DNA of 51,699 nt. It comes from Methanobrevibacter sp. TMH8 (GTDB lineage Archaea; Methanobacteriota; Methanobacteria; Methanobacteriales; Methanobacteriaceae). The position numbers were made by a program, and so were the translations under genes. Below the pieces are notes generated by a model. It was not told where the DNA came from and did no database searches. It saw only the letters and a list, made by a program, of their open reading frames with translations. Positions 1 through 9,025 of this stretch are shown in pieces; within the stretch, counting starts at the first letter, position 1; every line of letters starts with the position of its first letter. Where the stretch lies: contig NZ_JAHLZE010000027.1 of NCBI RefSeq assembly GCF_020148105.1, positions 1-51,699 on the forward strand. Direction: 5' to 3'.

Positions 1-1
1 G

Positions 2-1720
2 TCTGTTGGTAGTTTGATTAATGGTGATAGTGTTACTTTGGTGATTACTGTTCGTGTTAATGGTACTGGTGTTGTTGTTAATGGTGTTAATGTTTCTGCG
101 GATCAGAATAATACTAATAATGATACTAATGGTTCTAATGTTACTGAGAATGTTACTGTTGTGCCTGAGGTTAATTTAACTGTGACAAAGACTGCTAATG
201 TTACTAGTGATGTGTTTGATGGTGATGTGATTAATTATACTATTGTTGTGACTAATCATGGTCATGATAATGCTACTGGAGTTGTTTTAAATGAAGTGCT
301 TCCAAACACCCTTGTTTATGTTGGTAGTGTTGCTAGTCAAGGTTCTTATGATCCTGTTACTGGTGTTTGGTCTATTGGTAATTTGGCTAATGGTGATACT
401 GCTATATTAGTGATCACTGTTCAAATTAATGGAACTGGTATAATTAGTAATGGTGTTAATGTTACTGTGGATCAGACTAATATTAATAATGATACTAATG
501 ATAGTAATATTACAACTAATATTACTGTTAGGCCATATGTTAATCTCACTATTACAAAAACTGCTAATGTTACAAATGCAAGCTATGGACAAAGTTTAAG
601 TTATACAATTACTGTGACTAATCATGGTATTGATAATGCAACTAATGTTATAGTTAGTGATATTTTAGATCCAAGACTTATTTTTGTTGGTAATTACTCA
701 GGAGTTTCTTATTATGGTAATAATCATACTATAATTTGGACTATTGGTAATTTAAGTGCTGGCGATAGTGTTAATTTGACTTTTACAGTTATTATTAATG
801 GTACTGGTCTTATTTCAAATGTTGCTAATGTCACTACTAATAATACAAATATTGGAGATAACACAACTGTTGGTAATAACTCAACTATCAATATTGATCC
901 GGCAGTTAATTTAACAGTTACTAAAGTAGCTAATGTTAATGAAACTGTCATTAATGGTCAGATTATAACATATACCATTTCTGTAACTAATTATGGTCCT
1001 AATAATGCAACTGGTGTTATTATTAATGAAAAATTACCTAATGCTCTTATATATCTAAGTAGTAATGCTTCTATAGGTATATACAATGGAAATACTGGTA
1101 TTTGGACTATTGGTAATTTAAATAATGGTCAATCTGGCGAACTTGTTATTACTGTCCGTGTTAATGGTATTGGTGTTATTGTTAACGGTATTAATGTCAC
1201 AGCAGATCAGCAAAATATCAACAATAATACTAATAACTCTAATATTACTGAAAATATCACTGCCAAACCAAAAAATACAACTTCTCATAATACAAGTATT
1301 GCGATCACTGGTAAAGTCAGTGATAATGGTAAATCAATAATTATAACAGGTAGATTAACTGATGAAAATGGTAATCCATTAGCTAACAAAATTATTAAAT
1401 TCTATGTTAATGGTCACTATGTTGGACAAGCAATGACTAATAATGAGGGTATAGCTCAATTAGAATATACATCTAACACTCCTTTAAAGAATGGGGATTA
1501 TGTACTCACTACTGTATTTAGTGGGGATGAAATATATCCTCCTTCTTCTAATAGTACAACTTTAAAATTCAGTAATAATCCAAATAATACAACCAATAAT
1601 ACTAACTTTGTTAATGCAGGAGTAAGTATGAAAAAAACAGGTATTCCATTATTTGCTATATTATTAGTTTTACTAAATCTACTTGGTATAGCTGTGTGGA
1701 AAAAACAGAAATATAATTAA
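2..1720 (+). CDS. DUF11-repeat adhesin-like surface protein, 5' truncated by window edge
   Basis: The frame is open from the left edge, so the N-terminus and any signal peptide lie outside the window. The 572 visible residues hold the tail of one and three complete repeats of about 120 residues. Each repeat opens with VNLTxTKxANV and carries W(S/T)IGNL and VxxNGxG motifs, the pattern of DUF11-type Ig-like surface repeats. A different Ig-like domain follows (about 429-525, with DENGNPLANK and FSGDEIYPP), then an Asn-rich linker and one C-terminal membrane helix (about 546-566) ending in a short basic tail, so the bulk should face outward. N-x-S/T sequons are very dense, which suggests heavy N-glycosylation. 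Role in adhesion is inferred from the family, not shown. Confidence 0.85.
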   Translation, partial: SVGSLINGDSVTLVITVRVNGTGVVVNGVNVSADQNNTNNDTNGSNVTENVTVVPEVNLTVTKTANVTSDVFDGDVINYTIVVTNHGHDNATGVVLNEVLPNTLVYVGSVASQGSYDPVTGVWSIGNLANGDTAILVITVQINGTGIISNGVNVTVDQTNINNDTNDSNITTNITVRPYVNLTITKTANVTNASYGQSLSYTITVTNHGIDNATNVIVSDILDPRLIFVGNYSGVSYYGNNHTIIWTIGNLSAGDSVNLTFTVIINGTGLISNVANVTTNNTNIGDNTTVGNNSTINIDPAVNLTVTKVANVNETVINGQIITYTISVTNYGPNNATGVIINEKLPNALIYLSSNASIGIYNGNTGIWTIGNLNNGQSGELVITVRVNGIGVIVNGINVTADQQNINNNTNNSNITENITAKPKNTTSHNTSIAITGKVSDNGKSIIITGRLTDENGNPLANKIIKFYVNGHYVGQAMTNNEGIAQLEYTSNTPLKNGDYVLTTVFSGDEIYPPSSNSTTLKFSNNPNNTTNNTNFVNAGVSMKKTGIPLFAILLVLLNLLGIAVWKKQKYN

Positions 1721-1733
1721 AAACTTTCTTTTG

Positions 1734-1790
1734 AGAGAATTATTTTTATTCTCTTTTATTTTTTCTATTTTTATTTTTTTAACATTTAAG
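1734..1790 (+). terminator. hairpin plus T-tract terminator of the adhesin gene
   Basis: Directly after the stop there is a 7-bp inverted repeat, AGAGAAT (1734-1740) and ATTCTCT (1748-1754), with a 7-nt loop, followed by about 35 nt of almost pure T. Stem plus U-rich tract is consistent with transcription termination; archaeal termination mainly needs the U-tract. Confidence 0.6.
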
Positions 1791-2184
1791 GCATTTTTTA
1801 TAATCATAATTATATATTTCACTTTCAATTTTACCAATAATAAAATAATATATGAATTTAAAAATTATTAAAAGTCTAATCAAACATTATAATAAAAATT
1901 TAATTAATTGTCAAAAATTTAATTTTAAACATAATTTCTATAAACATTCTAAAATGTAATTATATTTGAGAGTAATCATATCTTTATAATTTATATTTCT
2001 ATATTTTAAAAAACATAATTATATTGTCTATTATCTGACTTTATTTTTTGAAAATTTTATTCAAAACTATCTAAATTAATGTTCTTGTTCACATATTTAA
2101 TTATGATAAATCGTTATGTTTTTTATAAAATTACATTGTCAAAGTTCTTATTATATTGAAATTTACTTACATTGGACCAATATC
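1791..2184. other. AT-rich gap before the histone gene, no gene seen
   Basis: This stretch between the adhesin terminator and the histone promoter is almost only A and T on both strands. I found no ORF with a ribosome binding site and no structured RNA. Confidence 0.6.
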
Positions 2185-2231
2185 TTTATATATGATGAAA
2201 GATACAGTATTAAATACAAATTTATGAGGTG
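2185..2231 (+). promoter_or_regulatory. histone promoter and ribosome binding site
   Basis: A consensus archaeal TATA box, TTTATATA, lies at 2185-2192, preceded by a purine-containing BRE-like stretch. Transcription would start near 2215, giving a leader of about 20 nt that holds the ribosome binding site GAGGTG at 2226-2231, five bases before the ATG. Confidence 0.7.
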
Positions 2232-2236
2232 AAAAT

Positions 2237-2440
2237 ATGGAATTACCAATTGCTCCTATCGGCAGAATCTTAAAAAACGCTGGTGCTGACAGAGTCAGTG
2301 ATGGTGCTAAAGAAGCATTAGCTGAAGCTATAGAAGAATGTGGAAACGACATCGCTGCTAAAGCAGTCGGTTTCGCAAGACATGCTGGAAGAAAAACTGT
2401 AAAAGTAGAAGATATTAAATTAGCTACTAAAACTTGCTAA
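2237..2440 (+). CDS. hmfB: HMf-family archaeal histone
   Basis: A 67-residue single histone fold. It opens [20 protein letters not shown] and ends with the [13 protein letters not shown] signature of the last loop and helix of HMfA/HMfB-type histones. Such proteins form dimers that stack into hypernucleosome-like fibres wrapping DNA. Length matches the family (66-69 residues). The protein ends in Lys-Thr-Cys; a terminal cysteine is slightly unusual for HMf proteins. The gene stands alone, with its own strong promoter and a short leader, as expected for an abundant chromatin protein. The ATG at 2237 is fixed by the GAGGTG ribosome binding site. Identity is very secure; the exact paralogue letter is not. 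Confidence 0.95.
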   Translation: MELPIAPIGRILKNAGADRVSDGAKEALAEAIEECGNDIAAKAVGFARHAGRKTVKVEDIKLATKTC

Positions 2441-3045
2441 TACGAAAATATTAAACAATTTAGTTTATCTATTTTGTAATATTTGAGTAATATTTTCTAT
2501 TAATTTTTCTTTTGTTTTTATTTTATTAAGTTAATTTATTTCTATATTTTTTATTTATTTCATTATTTTGTTTTTATTTGGTCTATTTTTGAAAAGCTTT
2601 ATATGCTATAAAAATATATTTAATATAGTCTATTCTCAAGACATTTATTTCATTAAATATTTATCATTAATATTTTTGACTAAATTTTGAATTTTTGAGA
2701 TTATGAAGCTATAATTGATGCAATTAGTCTTTGACTATTGTGTAATGATGTTTTAGCTAAAATTGACTTTTTGTCCTATTGATATTTTGATTAATATCTT
2801 AATTTTAGCTTATTTTATTGTTATTTATCACTATGCTTTATATAGACTTTTTAATATTGAATTATTTAATATTAAATTATAATATAATCTAATATAATCT
2901 GATTACATTATTTTTATAGAAAATAATATAATCTGGATATTTAAATTATATTTTGTTATAACAGCAGATAATTATAAATTATTACAAATAATTATAAATA
3001 ATTTTAATAAAAATTATTTTAACTCATTCGAGCTGCAGTTATAAT
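2441..3045. other. histone/L7Ae gap with two orphan promoter-like sites
   Basis: About 600 nt without a convincing ORF. T-rich sequence just after the histone stop probably terminates that transcript. Two good TATA-like boxes face right: TTTATATG at 2598-2605, preceded by GAAAAGC as in a BRE, and TTTATATA at 2837-2844. The nearest gene start is at 3093, so a transcript from the first site would have about 465 nt of leader and from the second about 225 nt. Either L7Ae has a long leader or a small RNA is encoded here; I could not recognise a known RNA. Confidence 0.45.
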
Positions 3046-3066
3046 ATTTGCCGATGGATGGCAAAT
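3046..3066 (+). promoter_or_regulatory. hairpin in the L7Ae leader
   Basis: ATTTGCC (3046-3052) and GGCAAAT (3060-3066) form a perfect 7-bp stem with a 7-nt loop, ending 14 nt before the GGAGG ribosome binding site at 3080-3084. The 3' arm can instead pair with TGCC at 3066-3069, so two exclusive folds exist. It is the most GC-rich spot in the gap. A role in translational control of L7Ae is inference. Confidence 0.45.
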
Positions 3067-3092
3067 GCCAGATGAAAAAGGAGGTAAATAAT

Positions 3093-3464
3093 ATGGCAAA
3101 AGCAATTTATGTAAAATTTGATACCCCAGAGGAAATAGCTGAAAAAGCTGAAGAAGCATTAGAAACCGCGAGAAATACTGGAAAAGTAGCTAAAGGAACT
3201 AACGAAGTTACTAAATTTATAGAAAGAGGAAACGCAGCACTTGTTGTAATTGCAGAAAATGTTGATCCTGCAGAAATTGTTGCACATATTCCAGTTCTTG
3301 CTGAAGAAAAAGAAATTCCTTATGTTTACTTACCAACTAAAGAAGCAGTTGGTGGAGCAGCAGGTTTAAATGTTGGTACAGCTTCAGCTGCTATTGTAGA
3401 TGCTGGTGAAGCAGAAGAATTAGTAAAAGAAATCGTGGAAAAAGTCGAAGAACTTAAAAACTAA
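3093..3464 (+). CDS. rpl7ae: ribosomal protein L7Ae
   Basis: 123 residues with the L7Ae/L30e/S12e fold signatures: [20 protein letters not shown], then [20 protein letters not shown] and a [16 protein letters not shown]-terminal segment. It binds kink-turns in 23S rRNA and also serves in archaeal C/D and H/ACA guide RNPs and RNase P. The ATG at 3093 is chosen because it follows AAAAAGGAGGTAA; an in-frame TTG at 3048 would add 15 residues unlike the family and run through the leader hairpin. It heads the conserved order L7Ae-S28e-L24e-ndk-aIF5B. About 100 nt separate it from S28e. Confidence 0.95.
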   Translation: MAKAIYVKFDTPEEIAEKAEEALETARNTGKVAKGTNEVTKFIERGNAALVVIAENVDPAEIVAHIPVLAEEKEIPYVYLPTKEAVGGAAGLNVGTASAAIVDAGEAEELVKEIVEKVEELKN

Positions 3465-3568
3465 TTATTTTCTCGATCTGTTTAAAAAGCAGAAATTTTC
3501 TAAAGTAAAGTCAAAAATTGATATAAAATTTAGAAAATTCAGCTTAATTCATATTAACAGGTGATTAT

Positions 3569-3775
3569 ATGGAAGAAGGAACTCCAGCAGAAGTTATTGA
3601 AGTTCTAAAAAGAACTGGAATGACTGGAGAGGTAATGCAAGTTAAATGCAGAATCCTCGATGGAAGAGACAAGGGAAGAATATTAACTCGAAATATCATG
3701 GGTCCTGTTAGACAAGGAGATATTTTGATGTTATTAGACACAATTAGAGAGGCTAAGGAGATTAAGACTCCATAA
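3569..3775 (+). CDS. rps28e: ribosomal protein S28e
   Basis: 68 residues, the usual length for archaeal S28e. The OB-fold core shows [20 protein letters not shown], followed by [20 protein letters not shown], both strongly conserved in the family. It is a small-subunit protein near the mRNA exit channel. GGTGATTAT precedes the ATG. It sits between L7Ae and L24e in the standard euryarchaeal order, 70 nt before the L24e start. Confidence 0.95.
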   Translation: MEEGTPAEVIEVLKRTGMTGEVMQVKCRILDGRDKGRILTRNIMGPVRQGDILMLLDTIREAKEIKTP

Positions 3776-3845
3776 GGTGTTTTTGTAGTTATTATACTAT
3801 AAAAACATGGATTTCTTAATTAACTTTAATTCTAAGGTGAATATT

Positions 3846-4010
3846 ATGAGAACTTGTTCATTTTGTAAAGAAGAAATAGAAGAAGGTACTGGTAAGATGT
3901 ATGTTAAAAAAGACGGATCCATATACTTCTTCTGTAGTAGTAAATGTGAAAAAAACATGATTAAACTTGGAAGAGTTCCAAGAAAAGTCAAATGGGTTAA
4001 AGAAAATTAA
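3846..4010 (+). CDS. rpl24e: ribosomal protein L24e
   Basis: 54 residues carrying a zinc ribbon, CSFC (residues 4-7) and CSSKC (about 30-34), typical of archaeal L24e. The C-terminal RVPRKVKW block is also family-typical. The start at 3846 follows the ribosome binding site AAGGTG at 3835-3840; an upstream in-frame ATG at 3807 has no such site and would add 13 residues absent from the family. Only 13 nt separate its stop from ndk, so the two are almost surely co-transcribed. Confidence 0.93.
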   Translation: MRTCSFCKEEIEEGTGKMYVKKDGSIYFFCSSKCEKNMIKLGRVPRKVKWVKEN

Positions 4011-4023
4011 CTAGAGGCAAAAA

Positions 4024-4476
4024 ATGATGGAAAAAAGCTTCGTTATGATGAAACCCGATGCTGTACAAAGAAGGATAATGGGAAAAATTCTCTCCCGTTT
4101 TGAAGAAAAAGGACTTCAAGTTGTTGCTTGTAAACTTTTAAAAATTGATGAAAGTCTTGCAAAAGAACACTATGGTGAACACGCAGAAAAACCTTTTTTT
4201 AATGATTTAGTTACCTATATAACTTCTTCACCTTCATTTGCTATGGTAATCAAAGGCGATGATGCAATATCATTAATCAGAAAAATTGTAGGGGCAACTA
4301 ATCCTAAAGATGCAGATCTTGGAACTATTAGAGGAGATTTTGCAATGGATATGGGTAGAAATATCATTCATGCTTCTGACTCTCCTGCTTCAGCAGAAAG
4401 AGAAATTGCTCTATTTTTCAAAGAAGATGAGATTTGTGATTTTGAAATTGCTGATGAAACTTGGATTTATGAATAA
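4024..4476 (+). CDS. ndk: nucleoside diphosphate kinase
   Basis: 150 residues covering the whole NDK fold: KSFVMMKPDAVQR at the N-terminus, then PFFNDLVTYITSSP and the active-site segment NIIHASDSPASAEREI, in which the His carries the phosphate. The enzyme moves the gamma phosphate from ATP to other NDPs and dNDPs. Two adjacent ATGs (4024 and 4027) are possible starts after GAGG at 4013-4016. Position between L24e and aIF5B is standard in Methanobacteria and related groups. Confidence 0.95.
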   Translation: MMEKSFVMMKPDAVQRRIMGKILSRFEEKGLQVVACKLLKIDESLAKEHYGEHAEKPFFNDLVTYITSSPSFAMVIKGDDAISLIRKIVGATNPKDADLGTIRGDFAMDMGRNIIHASDSPASAEREIALFFKEDEICDFEIADETWIYE

Positions 4477-4629
4477 AATTGATAATAAAACTTGATTAAA
4501 AAGTTGAATTAAAATTAATAATTAATTTACAATTAATAATTAATACTATCAATATTTATTAATTAATCAATATTTATTAAATAATCTTAATCTAGAAATA
4601 AATCTAAATTAAATAATTATTATAATTAC
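4477..4629. repeat. 18-nt direct repeats in the ndk/aIF5B gap
   Basis: AATTAATAATTAAT occurs at 4513-4526 and again at 4531-4544. TCAATATTTATTAA occurs at 4549-4562 and at 4567-4580. Both pairs have an 18-nt period. No clear ribosome binding site precedes the aIF5B ATG. Low-complexity slippage is the simplest origin. Confidence 0.5.
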
Positions 4630-6417
4630 ATGAAAATCAGATCTCCTATTGTATCAGTTCTTGGCCATGTGGATCATGGTAAAACAACACTGCTTGACTT
4701 TATTAGAGGTAGTACTATAGCTGCTAAAGAAGCTGGTGGAATAACTCAACATATTGGTGCTACTGAAATACCTATTGAAACAATAGAGAATATTTGTGGC
4801 AAATTTATTGGAAAGTTATCTATCCAAAAAGATATTCCTGGTCTTTTTTTCATTGATACTCCAGGGCATGAAGCTTTTACTAGCCTTCGAAAGCGTGGTG
4901 GTGCTTTAGCTGATTTAGCTATTCTTATTGTAGATATTAATGAAGGATTTAAACCTCAAACTTATGAGGCTCTTAACATTCTTAAAATGTATAAAACTCC
5001 TTTTATTATAGCTGCAAATAAAATAGACAAAATTTTTGGATGGGAAGTTCATGAAAATGAATCTTTTTCGAAATCTTTTGAAAATCAGGCAAAAAGTGTT
5101 CAATTAGATTTAGACAAACTAATCTATGAACTTGTTGGAATTTTACATAGAGAAGGTTTCCAATCTGAAAGATTTGACCGTATTAGTGACTTTTCTTCAC
5201 AAATTAGTATTATTCCTATAAGTGCTCAGTCTGGTGAAGGAATTATTGAGCTCCTTGCAATGTTATTAGGCCTTGCCCAAGAATATTTAACTGAGCAACT
5301 TAAGATTGAAGAAAATTCTCCAGCTAAAGGAACTGTGCTTGAAATTAAAGAAGAAATTGGTCTTGGTGTTACCCTAGATGCTATTATTTATGATGGTATT
5401 CTTAAAAAAGATGATGAAATTGCTTTAATGGAAAATGGGGATGTTTTAACAACTAAAATAAGATCAATTCTTAGACCTCTTCCTTTGGAAGAGATGAGAG
5501 ACTCAAAGAAAAAATTCAAAAAAGTTGATGAAGTTGTAGCTGCTGCAGGTATTAAAATTGCAGCTCCTAATCTTGAGGATGTTATTTCTGGTTCTCCACT
5601 TAGGGTAACTAAAGATGGAGATCATGTTAAAGAAGAAATATTACAAGAAATGGAAGATATTACAATTCATACTAATGAAAATGGAGTAATGGCTAAAGCA
5701 GATACTCTTGGTTCTCTTGAAGCTCTTGTAAATTTACTTCAAGATATGGATATTCCAATAAGAACTGCTGAAATTGGTGATGTTTCAAAAAGAGATGTTA
5801 TTAATGCATCTATTGTAAGTCAAGAAGACCCATCTCATGGAGTCATCATTGCTTTTAATGTTAAAGTTCATCCAACTGCTAAGGAAGAATTAGCTAATTC
5901 TAATATTAAACTATTTTCTGGTAATGTTATTTATCAAATTACTGAAGAATATGATAATTGGATTAAGGAAAAAGAAAAAGAACAGAAGAAAAAATGGCTT
6001 GATGCTATTATTAAACCTGCTAAAATCCGAAGTATTCCTAAACTCGTATTCAGACAAAGTAAACCTGCTATAGCAGGAATTGAAGTCCTTAGTGGAACTG
6101 TTAAACAAGGTTATTCTCTTATGAATGAAAATGGAGATATCGTTGGGGTTATCGAAAGTATGCAAGATAAAGGAGATAATCTGCCTTCTATTACTAAAGG
6201 TCAAAAAATAGCAATGGCAATTAAAGATGCAATTGTTGGAAAAGACTTTGAAGAAGGAGATACTCTATATGTTGATATTCCAGAAAAACATTATAAAATT
6301 TTAGAAAGAGAACTCAAAGACAAGTTAAGTGAAGATGAATTTGAAACCTTAAATGAAATTTTAACTATTAAAAGGAAAATTGATCCTGATTGGGGGACAT
6401 TTGGACTTTTTGAATAA
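4630..6417 (+). CDS. infB: translation initiation factor aIF5B (IF-2 homologue)
   Basis: 595 residues, the length of intein-free archaeal a/eIF5B. The GTPase domain shows [12 protein letters not shown] (P-loop, about residues 12-23), GGITQHIGA (switch I), DTPGHEAF (G3, about 78-85) and NKID (G4). A beta-barrel domain II, an alpha-beta-alpha domain III and a C-terminal barrel ([21 protein letters not shown]) follow. It promotes subunit joining and initiator tRNA placement. No intein interrupts the P-loop region, unlike in some methanogens. The ATG has no obvious Shine-Dalgarno, so translation may depend on coupling to ndk or on a separate start site. Confidence 0.95.
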   Translation: MKIRSPIVSVLGHVDHGKTTLLDFIRGSTIAAKEAGGITQHIGATEIPIETIENICGKFIGKLSIQKDIPGLFFIDTPGHEAFTSLRKRGGALADLAILIVDINEGFKPQTYEALNILKMYKTPFIIAANKIDKIFGWEVHENESFSKSFENQAKSVQLDLDKLIYELVGILHREGFQSERFDRISDFSSQISIIPISAQSGEGIIELLAMLLGLAQEYLTEQLKIEENSPAKGTVLEIKEEIGLGVTLDAIIYDGILKKDDEIALMENGDVLTTKIRSILRPLPLEEMRDSKKKFKKVDEVVAAAGIKIAAPNLEDVISGSPLRVTKDGDHVKEEILQEMEDITIHTNENGVMAKADTLGSLEALVNLLQDMDIPIRTAEIGDVSKRDVINASIVSQEDPSHGVIIAFNVKVHPTAKEELANSNIKLFSGNVIYQITEEYDNWIKEKEKEQKKKWLDAIIKPAKIRSIPKLVFRQSKPAIAGIEVLSGTVKQGYSLMNENGDIVGVIESMQDKGDNLPSITKGQKIAMAIKDAIVGKDFEEGDTLYVDIPEKHYKILERELKDKLSEDEFETLNEILTIKRKIDPDWGTFGLFE

Positions 6418-6583
6418 TTTACTTAATGTTGTAGAATATTTTATTAAAAGATTTATTAAAAGATTAATTAAATGATTATTAAAAGAGTTATTAATAATTT
6501 TATTAGTAATGATTTAAATAATCAATATAAAGATTATTAAATTAGAAATTTATTAACAATAAGAAATGTAAAGGAGGAATTTT

Positions 6584-6991
6584 TTGGCATTTAAAGTTGT
6601 TGTTTCAGATAAAAGTGAAAGTTACCAAATAGAAGTAGATACTAATGAAAGACAAATTATTGGTTTAGCTATTGGTGATGAATTAGATGGAGATTTAATA
6701 GGACTTGAAGGATATACATTAAAAATCACTGGTGGAAGTGATAAGAATGGATTTCCTATGAAAAAAGATATCGAAGGTCCTAGAAGAGTTAAAAGTTTAT
6801 TAACTGGTGGAGTAGGTTACAAACCTAAAGCTGCAGGTGTTAAAAGAAGAAAAACATTAAGAGGAAATACTATCTCTGATGATATTGTTCAAATTAGTAC
6901 TATTGTATCTAAAGCTGGTAATAAATCAATTAATGATATACTTAATCCTGAAGCAGAAGCTGAAGCAGAAGGCGAAGCTCCTGCAGAATAG
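6584..6991 (+). CDS. rps6e: ribosomal protein S6e
   Basis: 135 residues, beginning MAFKVVVSDKSESYQIEVD from a TTG start directly after the strong site AAGGAGG at 6571-6577. The core GGSDKNGFPMKKDIEGPRR and RRKTLRGNTISDDIVQIST are diagnostic of S6e, a small-subunit protein. The last dozen residues are an EAEAEAEGEA-type acidic tail encoded by short repeats, longer than the minimal archaeal protein. It precedes the aIF2 gamma gene, as in many euryarchaea. Confidence 0.95.
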   Translation: MAFKVVVSDKSESYQIEVDTNERQIIGLAIGDELDGDLIGLEGYTLKITGGSDKNGFPMKKDIEGPRRVKSLLTGGVGYKPKAAGVKRRKTLRGNTISDDIVQISTIVSKAGNKSINDILNPEAEAEAEGEAPAE

Positions 6992-7116
6992 TAATTAATT
7001 ATATCTTATTAATATGGTCTTTTATAAATAAATTTATAATTTTTTATCTAATATTTGATAAAAATTATATAAATTATAAAATAAATAATATAGATAGAAT
7101 AATAAAGGATTATATA

Positions 7117-7209
7117 ATGAATATTACGAACATAATCAGTAATATGTATGGAATTATGTATGGAAATACAAATATTTTAATAATAAAAAATTGCAGGTGT
7201 AATCTGTGA
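7117..7209 (+). CDS. possible 30-codon leader ORF overlapping the aIF2 gamma start
   Basis: An ATG at 7117 follows AAAGGAT (7104-7110) at good spacing and opens a 30-residue frame (begins [19 protein letters not shown]). Its TGA (7207-7209) overlaps the GTG start of aIF2 gamma (7206-7208). The ribosome binding site of aIF2 gamma lies inside it. This arrangement is what translational coupling looks like. The peptide matches no family I know, and short ORFs arise easily by chance in such DNA, so this is a candidate only. Confidence 0.3.
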   Translation: MNITNIISNMYGIMYGNTNILIIKNCRCNL

Positions 7210-8429
7210 AAGTACAGTCTGATGTTAACATAGGGCTAGTGGGTCATGTCGATCATGGTAAAACAACTCTTACCAAAGCATTATCAGGTATCTGGACAGA
7301 TACTCACAGCGAAGAAACTAAAAGAGGTATATCAATTCGTTTAGGATATGCTGATATTGAATTTAGAAAGTGTAACAAATGTGGTGAACCATTATGTTAT
7401 ACTACAGCTTTAACTTGTGAACATTGTGGTGAGGAAACTGAAATTTTAAGAAAAGTATCCTTTGTCGATGCTCCTGGACACGAAACTCTTATGGCTACTA
7501 TGTTATCTGGTGCTGCAATAATGGATGGTGCAGTATTAGTAATAGCTGCTAATGAATATTGTCCACAACCTCAAACTAAAGAGCATTTAATGGCTCTTGA
7601 TGTTATTGGTGTGACTGATGTTATTGTAGTTCAAAATAAAATTGATATTGTTTCAAAAGAAAGAGCTATTGAAAGCTACAAAGAGATACAAGAGTTTGTT
7701 AAAGGTACTTGTGCAGAAGGTGCTCCTATTATACCTGTTTCAGCTCAACAAGGGGCAAATATTGATATTTTAATAGATGCTATTGATAAAAAAATTAAAA
7801 CACCTAAACGTGATCCTAACAAACCTCCAAGGATGCATGTAGCTAGATCCTTTGATATAAATAAACCAGGATCTCATCCCGATACCATTAGGGGAGGAGT
7901 TATTGGAGGAACATTAGTTCAAGGGACTTTAAAAGAAGGACAAGATATTGAAATTAGGCCAGGTATTGAAAATAAACATGCTGGTAAAAATGCTTGGATT
8001 TCTTTAACATCTGAAATCATTGGATTAAATGCTGGTGGGGAAGATGTTGATGAAATTGGCCCTGGTGGTCTTGTAGGAATAGCTACTAAATTAGATCCTT
8101 CTCTTACTAAGGCAGATTCATTATCTGGATCTGTAGCTGGAGAACCTGGAACTCTTCCTGATGTTTTACACAGCTTTGAAATGGAAACTCATCTTTTAGA
8201 TCGTGTTGTTGGTACTAAAGAAGAGCGAGATGTTGCTCCAATTAAAATTAAAGAACCTTTAATGATTAATTGTGGTACGACTACTACTATTGGGGTTGTA
8301 ACTAAAGTTAAAGGTAATGTTCAAGTAACATTGAAATTACCAGTTTGTGCGGATAAAGGAGATAGAGTAGCTTTAAGTCGTCGTGTTGGAGCTCGTTGGA
8401 GATTAATTGGTTATGGAATTATCCAATAA
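7206..8429 (+). CDS. eif2g: translation initiation factor aIF2 subunit gamma
   Basis: 407 residues, standard length. GTPase motifs: [14 protein letters not shown] at the N-terminus, DAPGHE (G3) and NKID (G4). The zinc knuckle special to eIF2 gamma is present (CNKCGEPLC...CEHC, about residues 56-77). Domains II and III are recognisable from [19 protein letters not shown] and the final block containing [20 protein letters not shown]. With alpha and beta it brings initiator Met-tRNA to the ribosome. GTG start at 7206, preceded by GCAGGTG. The next gene downstream is a PIN-domain gene, a common archaeal arrangement. Confidence 0.96.
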   Translation: MKVQSDVNIGLVGHVDHGKTTLTKALSGIWTDTHSEETKRGISIRLGYADIEFRKCNKCGEPLCYTTALTCEHCGEETEILRKVSFVDAPGHETLMATMLSGAAIMDGAVLVIAANEYCPQPQTKEHLMALDVIGVTDVIVVQNKIDIVSKERAIESYKEIQEFVKGTCAEGAPIIPVSAQQGANIDILIDAIDKKIKTPKRDPNKPPRMHVARSFDINKPGSHPDTIRGGVIGGTLVQGTLKEGQDIEIRPGIENKHAGKNAWISLTSEIIGLNAGGEDVDEIGPGGLVGIATKLDPSLTKADSLSGSVAGEPGTLPDVLHSFEMETHLLDRVVGTKEERDVAPIKIKEPLMINCGTTTTIGVVTKVKGNVQVTLKLPVCADKGDRVALSRRVGARWRLIGYGIIQ

Positions 8430-8479
8430 TCCTAATCTGGCATGTTTTTATTTGATGATTTGATAATAGGGATATTAAT

Positions 8480-8886
8480 ATGAATAATAATAAAAATGAA
8501 AAAGTAATTGTCATTGATACAAATTTTTCATGATTCCCTTTCAGTTCAATGTTGATATAATTGATGAACTTGAAAAAGCTTTTCCTTCTTATAAGTTAAT
8601 CACTCCAAATTTCGTAATAAATGAGTTAGTTGGCTTAAAAAAGAATTTAAAAGGCAAAGACAGGGTTGCAGCAGGAATAGCTCTAAAAATAGCTAAGTCG
8701 TCCAATATTAAAATTGAAGATATATCTCTTAAAACTAATGAATCTGTTGATGATGCATTAATTCGAACTTCAAAAGTTTTAGCTACTAATGATATTGAAC
8801 TAAGAAAAAAAGCAAGAGAACATGGAATAACTGTTATTTATCTACGTCAAAAAAAATATGTTGTTGCTGATGGTTATTTAGAATGA
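8480..8886 (+). CDS. PIN-domain protein (Fcf1/UPF0129-like), apparent 1-nt frameshift
   Basis: The gene reads in two frames. The ATG at 8480 gives MNNNKNEKVIVIDTNFS and then stops at 8531. The rest, from the overlapping ATG at 8530 (MIPFQFNVDIIDELEKAFP), gives a 118-residue product. In homologues the junction reads VIDTNFFMIPFQF. Adding one T to the run of five T at 8524-8528 restores exactly that, so one base has been lost from a homopolymer. The upstream part holds the first catalytic Asp of the PIN nuclease; the remainder keeps later acidic positions (DDALI, TNDIELRKKA). Possible causes are a sequencing error, a real inactivation or slippage rescue. The gene lies between aIF2 gamma and ppa as in relatives. 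Confidence 0.75.
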
Positions 8887-8905
8887 TTATCTCTTAAATT
8901 TCAAA

Positions 8906-8955
8906 ATTTAGATAAATTTAGACAAATTTAGATAGATTTAGATAAATTTAAATAA
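8906..8955. repeat. five tandem 10-nt units upstream of ppa
   Basis: The unit ATTTAGATAA repeats five times with small changes (ATTTAGACAA, ATTTAGATAG, ATTTAAATAA) at exactly 10-nt spacing. Blocks of A/T spaced by one helical turn should bend DNA. They lie just upstream of the ppa promoter region. Confidence 0.7.
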
Positions 8956-9025
8956 AATTTACTTATTTAAAAATATATAAATAAAATATATGAAGATATA
9001 TTGATTTAAATTAATGGTGGAAAGT

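Noticed and set aside
3046-3066. Kink-turn for L7Ae autoregulation
   Set aside because: The required tandem G-A pairs next to a 3-nt bulge could not be placed cleanly; only a simple hairpin is claimed.
4630-6417. Intein in the aIF5B gene
   Set aside because: The P-loop and switch regions are continuous and the protein has normal length.
8530-8886. Complete short gene starting at 8530
   Set aside because: It would lack the first catalytic Asp and beta strand of the PIN fold, which are present just upstream in another frame.
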